Of a stretch of 64,000 nt of DNA, positions 17,704-25,327 are shown one piece after another (position 1 is the first letter of the stretch; each line of letters starts with the position of its first letter). The stretch comes from Gilvimarinus gilvus (GTDB lineage: Bacteria; Pseudomonadota; Gammaproteobacteria; Pseudomonadales; Cellvibrionaceae), in assembly GCF_030518155.1 (NCBI RefSeq), contig NZ_JAULRU010000569.1, forward strand, positions 283,563 through 347,562, read 5' to 3'. The position numbers and the translations under genes were made by a program. Below the pieces are notes generated by a model that saw only the letters and a program-made list of their open reading frames with translations, was not told the origin of the DNA and made no database searches.

Positions 17704-18405
17704 CTACATGGCGACTAGCTGCGCAGTATAAAGCACCTCTGTGGGCGAGCCCGTCGGTGAGCCGCCTGGTGGCTCCAAGCTTACCGCCAACGCAGCCACA
17801 GTGACTTGATCAAACAATTCGCTGCGCGCCAAGCTGGCCCTTCCCTGCTCTGGAAGAAGGCCAAGTGAAATCGGGGCGCGACCATCCGCGGAAACCAGCC
17901 ACAGTTCGTAGTCTTTGTTCGATGCAGGCGAGAACTGATCAGTGGCCTGAATGTTGATTTGAGATTCCGTCAACTCAATTAACCACAGGGCTTCGGCCTT
18001 AGCGCCTTGCACCACCGCAATCTGCGACGGCTCGGGCGTCACTACCGCAGGCTGGCGTATTAGCACCAGCGCCAAGGCAATCGCCGCAACACTCGCCGCC
18101 GCGGCCAACCAGCGCCAGCGATTCTCCGGTTGAGACTTAGCCTCAAAAGCGACCACGTTGTCCGGTGGGGTCTCAATAAAACCTAATCGCGCTTGAATAC
18201 GCACCCACACACTGGCGTCCGGGGTCTGCTCAGGTAAAGCCGCGCCGAGTGCGTTAAGGTGCTTCTCCCAACGCCACAACGCCTGTCGCATGGGGCGATG
18301 TTCAATCAATAAGCTCTGATAACGCAATCTGGCCCGTCCCTGCAGTGTACCCAGCACATACTCCGATGAAAGGCTGTTTTTTCGCTCTTCGGTAAGATAG
18401 TTCAT
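17704..18405 (-). CDS. Anti-sigma factor, RskA-type, single TM
   Basis: A 233-residue membrane anti-sigma factor. The ATG at 18405 overlaps the sigma stop (ATGA). The cytoplasmic N-terminus (SSEYVLGTLQGRARLRYQSLL) is the zinc-less anti-sigma domain typical of the RskA group. One TM segment lies at about residues 97-118 (WRWLAAAASVAAIALALVLI). The periplasmic part (AVVQGAKAEALWLIEL, YELWLVSADGRAPISLG, VTVAALAVSLEPPGGSPTG) matches the RskA C-terminal domain. It should hold the adjacent ECF sigma factor at the membrane until released, usually by regulated proteolysis. Confidence 0.88.
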   Translation of the reverse strand: MNYLTEERKNSLSSEYVLGTLQGRARLRYQSLLIEHRPMRQALWRWEKHLNALGAALPEQTPDASVWVRIQARLGFIETPPDNVVAFEAKSQPENRWRWLAAAASVAAIALALVLIRQPAVVTPEPSQIAVVQGAKAEALWLIELTESQINIQATDQFSPASNKDYELWLVSADGRAPISLGLLPEQGRASLARSELFDQVTVAALAVSLEPPGGSPTGSPTEVLYTAQLVAM

Positions 18406-18935
18406 GGTTCCAGGCACCTCTTGAGTTTTTGCAGGCCGCGTCTAATCCAGCTTTTAATGGTTCCTAACGGAGAGCCGGTATGTTCGGTCAGCTCGGCGTG
18501 TGTTAAGCCCCGAAAATAGGCCAGTTGAATCATCTGCCTTTGGCCGTCTTCAAGGGTGTCCATGCACTCGTCAATGCGCACCCGATCACGCTGATCAAAC
18601 AGCGCGTCCTCCGGCGTATGCTCATCGCTTTGCTCTAAATCGGATTCCCGACCTTCACGGCGATAGGCCGCCGAGCGCAATATATCCAAAGCCCTATAGC
18701 GGGCAATACTGACCATCCAAACGACAACGCTACCCTTGTCGCTGTGATAGTCACAAGCGTTGTGCCATACACGCACATAGGCTTCTTGCAGCGCCTCCTC
18801 AGCGAGGTCTTTGCGCTGTAACAGCTGTAGGCATACTGCGTACATTTTGCCTGAGGTAAGCCTATACAGCTCATTAAACGCGCGCCTGTCGCCCTCTGCT
18901 GTGGCACAGAGCAATTTCATGTGTTGCACTTCCAT
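18402..18935 (-). CDS. ECF-type RNA polymerase sigma factor
   Basis: A 177-residue sigma factor with region 2 (about residues 12-80: FNELYRLTSGKMYAVCLQLL, EEALQEAYVRVWHNA, VVWMVSIARYRALDILR) and region 4 (about residues 118-172: RQMIQLAYFRGLTHAEL, GTIKSWIRRGLQKLK). The SigK/RskA-like pairing with the next gene is typical. The ATG at 18935 follows a GGGG stretch. A TGCATCC-N16-CGTACC motif lies 33-61 bases upstream and recurs before the DUF4331 gene, suggesting autoregulation. The inducing signal is unknown; neighbouring metal genes make metal or redox stress a reasonable guess. Confidence 0.9.
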   Translation of the reverse strand: MEVQHMKLLCATAEGDRRAFNELYRLTSGKMYAVCLQLLQRKDLAEEALQEAYVRVWHNACDYHSDKGSVVVWMVSIARYRALDILRSAAYRREGRESDLEQSDEHTPEDALFDQRDRVRIDECMDTLEDGQRQMIQLAYFRGLTHAELTEHTGSPLGTIKSWIRRGLQKLKRCLEP

Positions 18936-18967
18936 ATATTCCCCAATTATTTTTGTCGTCTTAGTCA

Positions 18968-18996
18968 GGTACGGTGCCGATGTACTTTTGGATGCA
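18968..18996 (-). promoter_or_regulatory. Candidate autoregulatory ECF promoter of the sigma gene
   Basis: Minus strand TGCATCC (18996-18990), 16-base spacer, CGTACC (18973-18968), 33 bases before the sigma ATG. It matches the motif before the DUF4331 gene (TGAATCC-N16-CGTTAG) in both elements and in spacing. Confidence 0.5.
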
Positions 18997-19089
18997 GAAC
19001 AGTCGAGAATCTCAATGTACTATAGCAGTGGCAACGGATACAGGGGCACCGCGCATGAAGCATGCGCGGCTTGTGGGTTTGCGGAGCAT

Positions 19090-19896
19090 TCAATCCCAGT
19101 TGGGAGCAAAATCCGGGTTGGCAATCCGGTCCCCGCTGTCGAGAGCATCAATACGGGCAATTTCCGCATCACTCAATTGAATTTTCAACGCATTCAGATT
19201 GGATTGCTGATGGGCCGACTTAGTCGACGAGGGAATGACCACTATGTTTTTACTAACAACCCAGGCCAAGGCAATTTGCGCAGGCGTTGCACCGTGATTA
19301 GAAGCGATCGCCTGAAGAACAGGGTCATCCATTACCTTGCCAACGGCAAGTGGCATGTAACCTGTCACTGTAAGCCCCCGGGCTTGACAGTGCTCTACCA
19401 GTTGTTGATTGCGCAGAAACGGATGCACCTCTATCTGATTGGTCACAATATGTTCCCCGCCTGCGCAGGCCAACGCCTGATCTACCTGAGCGATCGTGAA
19501 ATTGGATATGCCAATATGGCGTGTTAGACCCATCTCGCGAGCCTGATTGAGCTTGCCAATGTAATGCGCCATTGGCACTGCATTATTTGGCGATGGCCAG
19601 TGGATTAACGCCAGATCAACATAGCTCATTTGCAGCCTGCTTAAGCTTTGCTGAAGGCTTTCAATGACGCCGTCAGCATCCAACGAATCGAACCACACTT
19701 TGGTGGTTACAAAGAGCTCGCTGCGATCGATGCCACTGCTGACAACAGCCCGACCAACAGCACTCTCATTATCATACAATTTAGCAGTATCGATGTGCCG
19801 GTAACCCAACTCAAGCGCTGAGCGAACCGACGCGATGACAATCTCGTCTTTTAAACGAAAGGTACCAAGGCCTGGTTGCGGAATAATTGAATGCAT
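19090..19896 (-). CDS. dkgB: Aldo/keto reductase, 2,5-diketo-D-gluconate reductase B type
   Basis: A 268-residue NADPH-dependent reductase closely resembling E. coli DkgB along its whole length, including GLGTFRLKD, ALELGYR, LIHWPSPN, IGISNFTI and VIPSSTK. The catalytic tetrad is D36, Y41 (LYDNE), K66 (TTKVW) and H99 (LIHW). DkgB-type enzymes reduce 2,5-diketogluconate and, in cells, methylglyoxal and other small aldehydes. It is a single gene. Confidence 0.92.
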   Translation of the reverse strand: MHSIIPQPGLGTFRLKDEIVIASVRSALELGYRHIDTAKLYDNESAVGRAVVSSGIDRSELFVTTKVWFDSLDADGVIESLQQSLSRLQMSYVDLALIHWPSPNNAVPMAHYIGKLNQAREMGLTRHIGISNFTIAQVDQALACAGGEHIVTNQIEVHPFLRNQQLVEHCQARGLTVTGYMPLAVGKVMDDPVLQAIASNHGATPAQIALAWVVSKNIVVIPSSTKSAHQQSNLNALKIQLSDAEIARIDALDSGDRIANPDFAPNWD

Positions 19897-19983
19897 TCGG
19901 GGAGTATCCTTGTCAGTGTTCGCTCTGATTTAACGCCGCCAATCCTTCGCCCGCAAGAGGCCTTTACACTACTTGAAAAATCT

Positions 19984-20808
19984 CTAAGCCTGAGCGGGTA
20001 CTTGATAAACCAGTATTTGTATATCCGCACTGTCGACAAGCGGGCCGGAATCCAACAAGCGTTGCTGCTGCATAGAGTTCGTACTCCAGTAGTGGGGGGT
20101 CATTTTAAGCAGGTTTTCAATGTCCGTTTTATCATCTAGTCGCAACGGTATGCGCAGCGACCTCTGCAGTACCGATTCAAACTCCGCAAAATACAAGTCT
20201 GGCTTATCGCTCTCGTAGGCCCGCACTTCATCATACAAACGATCGCGCAACTCGGCCAAATGCGTTTCGCCGGGCCCGACGTAGATAATATAGCCCCCGG
20301 GCTTTGCGACCCGGCTAAACTCTTGCGGTTCAACTCTACAAAATACAGATAGCACAGCGTCGAAGCTGGCATTCATATAGGGCAAGTCTGCGACACTGGC
20401 AATGCACCAGGGGATGGTTTTACTGCGTCGACAGCAAGCCATTATTCCCTCTTTGGAGATATCGACACCTGCGACCTTAATCCCTTGCCCGGCAAGCATG
20501 GCTGCGTAATAGCCCTCGCCACAGCCTGCATCGAGCAACGTCTCCACCTCCAGCTGTGCACATGTTTTCTCCAACTCGTGCACGATTGGCTCGTAGAATC
20601 CGGCGCTTAAATAGTCTGTACGAGCGGCAATCATCATTTTGTTGTCGCCGGGGCTCTTTGAGTTCATTTGATGGGAAAGCAGCAAGTGAACATACCCTTT
20701 GCGAGCCATATCAAAGTTATGCCCCGATTCGCACACATAGCGGTTTTCATGCCGCTGCAGTGACGCCTTGCATACCGGGCAGCGGTACTGAACCCAAAAA
20801 TCTTCCAC
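19984..20808 (-). CDS. rlmA: 23S rRNA (guanine-N1)-methyltransferase RlmA
   Basis: A 274-residue SAM-dependent methyltransferase. An N-terminal zinc site is formed by C10, C13, C26 and H30, followed by FDMARKGYVHLL, which is diagnostic of RlmA (compare FDMAKEGYVNLL in E. coli). The Rossmann motif is LLDAGCGEGYY at about residues 91-101. In E. coli the enzyme methylates G745 of 23S rRNA. The C-terminus ends 87 bases before dkgB; the two share a strand but have no obvious functional link. Confidence 0.9.
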   Translation of the reverse strand: MEDFWVQYRCPVCKASLQRHENRYVCESGHNFDMARKGYVHLLLSHQMNSKSPGDNKMMIAARTDYLSAGFYEPIVHELEKTCAQLEVETLLDAGCGEGYYAAMLAGQGIKVAGVDISKEGIMACCRRSKTIPWCIASVADLPYMNASFDAVLSVFCRVEPQEFSRVAKPGGYIIYVGPGETHLAELRDRLYDEVRAYESDKPDLYFAEFESVLQRSLRIPLRLDDKTDIENLLKMTPHYWSTNSMQQQRLLDSGPLVDSADIQILVYQVPAQA

Positions 20809-20952
20809 TCAAGCCTCTCTTTTTGTCTTTGGATTGTGCGCTCTAATACGCGCACAACATGGAACCGGCACAACGGCTGTTATATGATTGGCGCTAAGAC
20901 CTTGCCACATAAGCAACAAGGCAATGACAATAATTCGTAACAGGATGACACT

Positions 20953-22047
20953 ATGGGCATTTCCGCGATAATTTTGCTGGTAATTACCGCTTTTTTTGCA
21001 ATTAGGGGCTACTTTAACGGCACCTGGGCCTCACTTGCGCGCACTGTTGCCTTTATTGGCGCCTATGGTACGGCATTTTATTTCTCCAAACACGCCGCAT
21101 TACAGGTGAAGGCAAATACGGCCATAGATGGCATCATGGCCTACATTGTCGGCGGTGTGGCTATTTTTGTTGTCACCATGGTGGCCATACGCTTGGTTTT
21201 CTGGGTGCTCGCCAAAATGACTCCCGGGGCAGATCGCAAACCCAGCCAGGCGTCCCGGATTGGCGGACTGCTCATTGGCGGCGCTGTCGGGGTTTTTACC
21301 GGTTTAATATTGGTGTATTTGGTCGGCATTTACACCTCAACGAAAACCGCCCAAACGCCAGACTATGCCGCAGCGGCAAAAAAAGCCGACCCTGTAGATA
21401 GCATGGCTAAAGCGGCCATTAGTAAATCCGTCGGCGCTATTATGTCGGCTAACGGGGCCAACGCAAACAACATAAAACTGACCGAAGCATTTGTGGCCGA
21501 CCCAGTAGACAGCGTTGACCGCATTACCCGCGTTACCAATAGCCCGGACTTACAGGCCCTGTTAAAAGACCGCCGCTCTCAACGATTGCTTAAACAGGGG
21601 GATATTGACGAGCTGATGAAAGTGCCCGAGTTTAGGCGCCTAATGAACGATCAGGATATGCGCGAGCTCATGGCCGCCTCCGGTATGGATGTCAATGATC
21701 AGGATTCCGCCCGCCAAACCGCACAAAAAATTGCTCAGGGCTGGCAACGTATTGAATCGATGAAAAATGATCCACGAGTCCAGAAAATCGTTAATGACCC
21801 TGAATTTCAGCGCAAACTTAAATCCGACAATAAAATGGCCCTGCTAACCAGCCCGCAGCTTAATGACCTGGCCGGTATTATATTTGTAGAAGGTGCCGGC
21901 TCAGTGGGCGCCATTGACGGACACGACACGGTCAGAATCAAAGATATGGACGCGAACTCTGATGCCGATCGCACCGAAGGCACCGTCTATCGTTACGTAG
22001 ATAAAAACGGTAACGTGCGATATTCCGACCGCCCGGTCAACCAATAG
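20953..22047 (+). CDS. CvpA-like membrane protein with a DUF4124-like C-terminal tail
   Basis: A 364-residue protein. Residues 1-130 contain four hydrophobic segments with CvpA-family character (FFAIRGYFNGTWASLARTVAF, then a GGLLIGGAVGVFTGLIL helix). The middle (about 200-310) is helical and charged with repeated short phrases around DPEFQRKL, PEFRRLM and NDPRVQKI. The last 20 residues, VYRYVDKNGNVRYSDRP, match the DUF4124 motif often found near the N-terminus of periplasmic proteins. This combination is unusual. A good terminator follows. The function is unknown; CvpA relatives are linked to envelope stress and colicin V export. Confidence 0.7.
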   Translation: MGISAIILLVITAFFAIRGYFNGTWASLARTVAFIGAYGTAFYFSKHAALQVKANTAIDGIMAYIVGGVAIFVVTMVAIRLVFWVLAKMTPGADRKPSQASRIGGLLIGGAVGVFTGLILVYLVGIYTSTKTAQTPDYAAAAKKADPVDSMAKAAISKSVGAIMSANGANANNIKLTEAFVADPVDSVDRITRVTNSPDLQALLKDRRSQRLLKQGDIDELMKVPEFRRLMNDQDMRELMAASGMDVNDQDSARQTAQKIAQGWQRIESMKNDPRVQKIVNDPEFQRKLKSDNKMALLTSPQLNDLAGIIFVEGAGSVGAIDGHDTVRIKDMDANSDADRTEGTVYRYVDKNGNVRYSDRPVNQ

Positions 22048-22055
22048 CTATATCG

Positions 22056-22083
22056 AGCGGTACTTTAATGTGCCGCTTTTTTT
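22056..22083 (+). terminator. Terminator of the CvpA-like gene
   Basis: AGCGGTAC (22056-22063), 6-base loop, GTGCCGCT (22070-22077), then a T-run to 22083. One G-T pair in the stem. It begins 9 bases after the stop codon. Confidence 0.85.
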
Positions 22084-22179
22084 ATGATTCGCTTAGGTTA
22101 CCGCCAAATTTGTCTACTGTCGACGCGATCAAAGCCTGCCGTTGCCGTATCGTATCGGCGCGACAATAATTCCAAGAGT

Positions 22180-22207
22180 CCTCTAGCGCCAGTGCGTGCG
22201 CTAGAGG
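22180..22207. repeat. 10-base inverted repeat without T-run
   Basis: CCTCTAGCGC (22180-22189) and GCGCTAGAGG (22198-22207) with an 8-base loop, between the two terminators of the convergent CvpA-like and mdh genes. Its role is not evident; it could be a REP-like palindrome. Confidence 0.5.
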
Positions 22208-22244
22208 GCCAATAGCCCCCATCACTGTTGGCACTAAACCAACA

Positions 22245-22276
22245 AAAAAGCCGCTGCGTTTCCACAGCGGCTTTTT
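22245..22276. terminator. Bidirectional terminator downstream of mdh
   Basis: AAAAAGCCGCTG (22245-22256), 8-base loop, CAGCGGCTTTTT (22265-22276). With A-run and T-run on either side of the stem it can work on both strands; it ends 20 bases from the mdh stop. Confidence 0.9.
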
Positions 22277-22296
22277 GATGCGAATTGAGATGCAGC

Positions 22297-23277
22297 TTAT
22301 GGCAGCAAGTGCTTAACGCCGTCGCGCTCTTCTTTCAATTCGGTTTCGGTCGCGGCCATTTTCGCTTTCGAAAAGTCGTTCAACTCGATACCCGGAACAA
22401 TGCTCCAGTCGCCGTTTTTACACACGCATGGGAAGCCGTAGATCAGACCTTCCTCAATGCCGTAAGAACCGTCTGAGTAAACACCCATAGTGACATAGTC
22501 ACCGTCAGCAGAACCCAGTGCCCAATCGCGCATATGGAAAATAGCGGCGTTGGCGGCAGAGGCAGCCGAAGAAGCTCCGCGGGCTTTAATAATAGCGGCG
22601 CCGCGCTGCTGTACGGTTGGGATAAAGTCGTTCTCATACCAGTCTTGCTCAATCAGCTCCATGGCGTTGGTGCCGGCTACCGAGGTGTTGTGCACGTCAG
22701 GGTATTGAGTCGCTGAGTGATTGCCCCAGATAATAACCTGCTTAACGTCATTAATGCTTTTACCGGTTTTCTCAGCCAGCTGGCTCATAGCGCGGTTGTG
22801 ATCCAAACGCATCATGGCAGTGAAGTTGCGCGGGTCCAGATCCGGCGCATTGCGCTGAGCGATCAGCGCGTTGGTGTTGGCTGGGTTACCCACCACCAAC
22901 ACTTTAACATCACGTGAGGCGTGATCGTTCAGTGCCTTACCCTGAACCGAGAAGATGGCAGCGTTGGCTTCGAGCAGATCTTTACGCTCCATACCAGGGC
23001 CACGCGGGCGCGCACCTACCAGCAGTGCGTAATCGGCGTCTTTAAAAGCTACGTTTGGATCGTCGCTGCAAACCATACCGGCCAGCAGAGGGAAGGCGCA
23101 GTCGTCCAGCTCCATGGCAACACCCTTGAGGGCTTCCAGGGCTGGGGTGATTTCAAGCATTTGCAGAATCACAGGCTGATCTTTGCCCAGCATTTCGCCA
23201 GCGGCGATGCGGAACAACAGGGAGTAGCTGATTTGACCAGCTGCGCCGGTAACGGCAACACGTACAGGTGCTTTCAC
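22297..23277 (-). CDS. mdh: Malate dehydrogenase (NAD-dependent)
   Basis: A 326-residue TCA-cycle enzyme interconverting malate and oxaloacetate. The NAD-binding turn is [16 protein letters not shown] (residues 10-25). Substrate arginines lie in [13 protein letters not shown], the aspartate of the relay in MRLDHNRA (D159) and the catalytic H187 in [12 protein letters not shown]. The length and TGAAGQI start place it in the cytosolic/chloroplast-like MDH group common in gammaproteobacteria and distinct from the 312-residue enterobacterial type. ACGGAGATCT precedes the ATG. Confidence 0.95.
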   Translation of the reverse strand: MKAPVRVAVTGAAGQISYSLLFRIAAGEMLGKDQPVILQMLEITPALEALKGVAMELDDCAFPLLAGMVCSDDPNVAFKDADYALLVGARPRGPGMERKDLLEANAAIFSVQGKALNDHASRDVKVLVVGNPANTNALIAQRNAPDLDPRNFTAMMRLDHNRAMSQLAEKTGKSINDVKQVIIWGNHSATQYPDVHNTSVAGTNAMELIEQDWYENDFIPTVQQRGAAIIKARGASSAASAANAAIFHMRDWALGSADGDYVTMGVYSDGSYGIEEGLIYGFPCVCKNGDWSIVPGIELNDFSKAKMAATETELKEERDGVKHLLP

Positions 23278-23654
23278 GATAGATCTCCGTAGTTTGCAGG
23301 TGGCCGCGGGATGGCCGCTGCCTGCCTGTTATTAGATTAGGCCGATGCGTCGATTGTCAGGCCCGCCTCCGCCCCACTTCCCCACGCACGGTCGGCGCGG
23401 GTATTGGCGTTGGCTCAGCCCGCGGGATAAATCCACAGCACGGCAACGGGCCGGTATTATAGGCTATTGAGAGAAAATTTCATCTATTGGAGGGGAGAAA
23501 GGAGCATGGAGAGCGAAGAATCACGGTCATTAACAAAGAAACCTGCTCCTTCGCTCCCTTACCTCTAATGTAGGCTAGCGCCTGACGACGGATGTCTGAG
23601 GTCTGAGGTCTGACGCAAAAGTCAATCGCATCCGACATCCGACATCTAGCTGTT
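23278..23654. other. 377-base spacer with heptanucleotide-type repeats
   Basis: The mdh promoter region, with no gene. At 23594-23614 GTCTGAG occurs twice and GTCTGAC once in tandem; at 23629-23642 CATCCGA occurs twice, followed by CATCT. Together these form a loose inverted arrangement. GTCTGA recurs after lpxH at 47774-47794. Confidence 0.7.
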
Positions 23655-25064
23655 TTACTCTGCCACCAGCACGCTAAAGGTGGCCGCTTTGCGTTCAGCA
23701 GCCGTTGCAGGGCTAGCTACACTCAGTGTTCCGTCTGCAAGTATGAGGTAGGCTGAACCGTCGAGAGTGCGTAAAGATACCGAATCAGCGTCTGCCAGAC
23801 CGGCAACCTGCTCAAAGGTTGCGCTATTGGCAAAAGTCTCTCGTCCGTCATGCTCAACAATGCTCGCGGCACCGTCATTCACGCTTACGTAGTACCCCAT
23901 GCGGGTTTCCGGTTGCAGCGACACGGTTGTTTTACCGGGGACTTGAATCAGTGGCTTTACGTGCCACTTAAACTGCCAGTGATCTTGCGCATTTAGCTCA
24001 GCTGCGCCGACCTCACTGCCCTCGCCGTAACGCAGGTACTCATCGGTATCTACGTGGCCTTGCAGCGCCTGAGCCGAGTGGGTAATACCCGATGCGGTGG
24101 GCGTTAGTTTTTTGATGGTACCATCGGCGTTGTAACGCAAGTGCTCCATCGACACCGAACGGCGATAATTCCCACCGGTCGGCAAAGCTGAGGTGTGGTA
24201 AATAAAGTAGTCTTCGCCTTCAAACTCTAAAATTGCCTGGTGACTGGTGCCGCTGTCCTCCAGCACATCCATCAGTAGCCCTTTATAAACCCAGGGGCCG
24301 GTGGGGCTGTCGCTCATGGCGTAGGCTAACTCTTCCGGGTAATTCATGGCGAAGGTTAGGTAGTACTTGCCATTTTTCTCATGCACCCAGGGCGCCTCGG
24401 TAAATGGCCCGGGGATGCCTTCAATATCCACTTTGTGGATATCACCCGCAAAGGAAATCATATCGCCGGCCAATTTCGCGTAGTAAAGATGCGAGTTGCC
24501 CCAATACAGGTAGGCCTGCCCGTCATCATCAATAAACACACTAGGGTCAATATCATCCCAAGTATGGTCGTGCTCCAACATATGCGGAGCAGCCTCTGTC
24601 TCGTTAGGGTCAACCAAGGGCTTGCCCAGTGGATCGGTCCACCCCGTTACGGGATTGTCAGATACCGCAACCGCTGTGGTGTAACCGCCTTTGCCTTCTC
24701 CATTTTCGGGTACCGGCATGCGAACCGTGGTGTACCAGTAGAATTTACCGTCGTGCTCTACAGCCTGGGATGCCCAAGCCGAATCGTGCTCCGCCCAGTC
24801 AAAAATGGTCCGTGGCACAGCACCTTCAAGCGTCCAACTCTCAAGATCTGTCGAGGAGTAGATATTCCATTCCCGCAATACGAAAAAGTTACCGTCTACG
24901 GTCGCTTCATCATGGCCTACGTATAGGTAGACCTTGCCGTCATGCACAATGGCAGCGGGATCAGCGCTAAAGCGGTCTTTAATAATGGGGTTATCGGCTT
25001 GTGCGGTTACACACGCCAAGCCAAGAGCGGCCGCGCCGATGGCGCGTTTAAATGGAATGGGCAT
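23655..25064 (-). CDS. Exported GH43 glycosidase with C-terminal AbfB-like domain
   Basis: A 469-residue secreted enzyme (signal peptide cleaved near AQA-DN). The five-bladed propeller carries the GH43 triad: general base D35 (FSADPAAI), D173 (DDIDPSVF) and general acid E223 (FTEAPWV). GH43 enzymes act on arabinan, arabinoxylan or xylo-oligosaccharides. Residues about 375-465 (a GYYVSVNDG turn, then SVSLRTLDGSAYL) look like an AbfB/CBM42 beta-trefoil that binds arabinofuranose side chains, favouring arabinoxylan or arabinan as substrate. It stands alone with no SusCD or TonB partner beside it. Confidence 0.88.
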   Translation of the reverse strand: MPIPFKRAIGAAALGLACVTAQADNPIIKDRFSADPAAIVHDGKVYLYVGHDEATVDGNFFVLREWNIYSSTDLESWTLEGAVPRTIFDWAEHDSAWASQAVEHDGKFYWYTTVRMPVPENGEGKGGYTTAVAVSDNPVTGWTDPLGKPLVDPNETEAAPHMLEHDHTWDDIDPSVFIDDDGQAYLYWGNSHLYYAKLAGDMISFAGDIHKVDIEGIPGPFTEAPWVHEKNGKYYLTFAMNYPEELAYAMSDSPTGPWVYKGLLMDVLEDSGTSHQAILEFEGEDYFIYHTSALPTGGNYRRSVSMEHLRYNADGTIKKLTPTASGITHSAQALQGHVDTDEYLRYGEGSEVGAAELNAQDHWQFKWHVKPLIQVPGKTTVSLQPETRMGYYVSVNDGAASIVEHDGRETFANSATFEQVAGLADADSVSLRTLDGSAYLILADGTLSVASPATAAERKAATFSVLVAE

Positions 25065-25327
25065 CGGATTCTCCTGTTTACTATTCTTATTCCGGCCGAA
25101 TTAAAGACCGTATCAACAAACATAAAGAATATAATAATACAATATGACGCTAACATGCCAGCTTTTCCAGGCTCGCCCCACTAACTCAGCTGAAAATCAA
25201 ATGCACAACGAGGCATCTCACCTATCAGCAGAATTGCCGAAACCAATGATTTTACTGTCACGAAGGGATACGAATAACTGCCAGAGAAGATACAGGGAGA
25301 GAAAACCCCTCCCCGCTTTTTATAGAT

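Noticed and set aside
23500..23556. Crossing complementary segments (AGGAGCA/TGCTCCT and GAGCGAAG/CTTCGCTC) that could form a pseudoknot upstream of mdh.
   Set aside because: The right-hand arms overlap each other, so both stems cannot form fully. There is no downstream gene for it to control, and low-complexity GGAG-rich DNA explains it.
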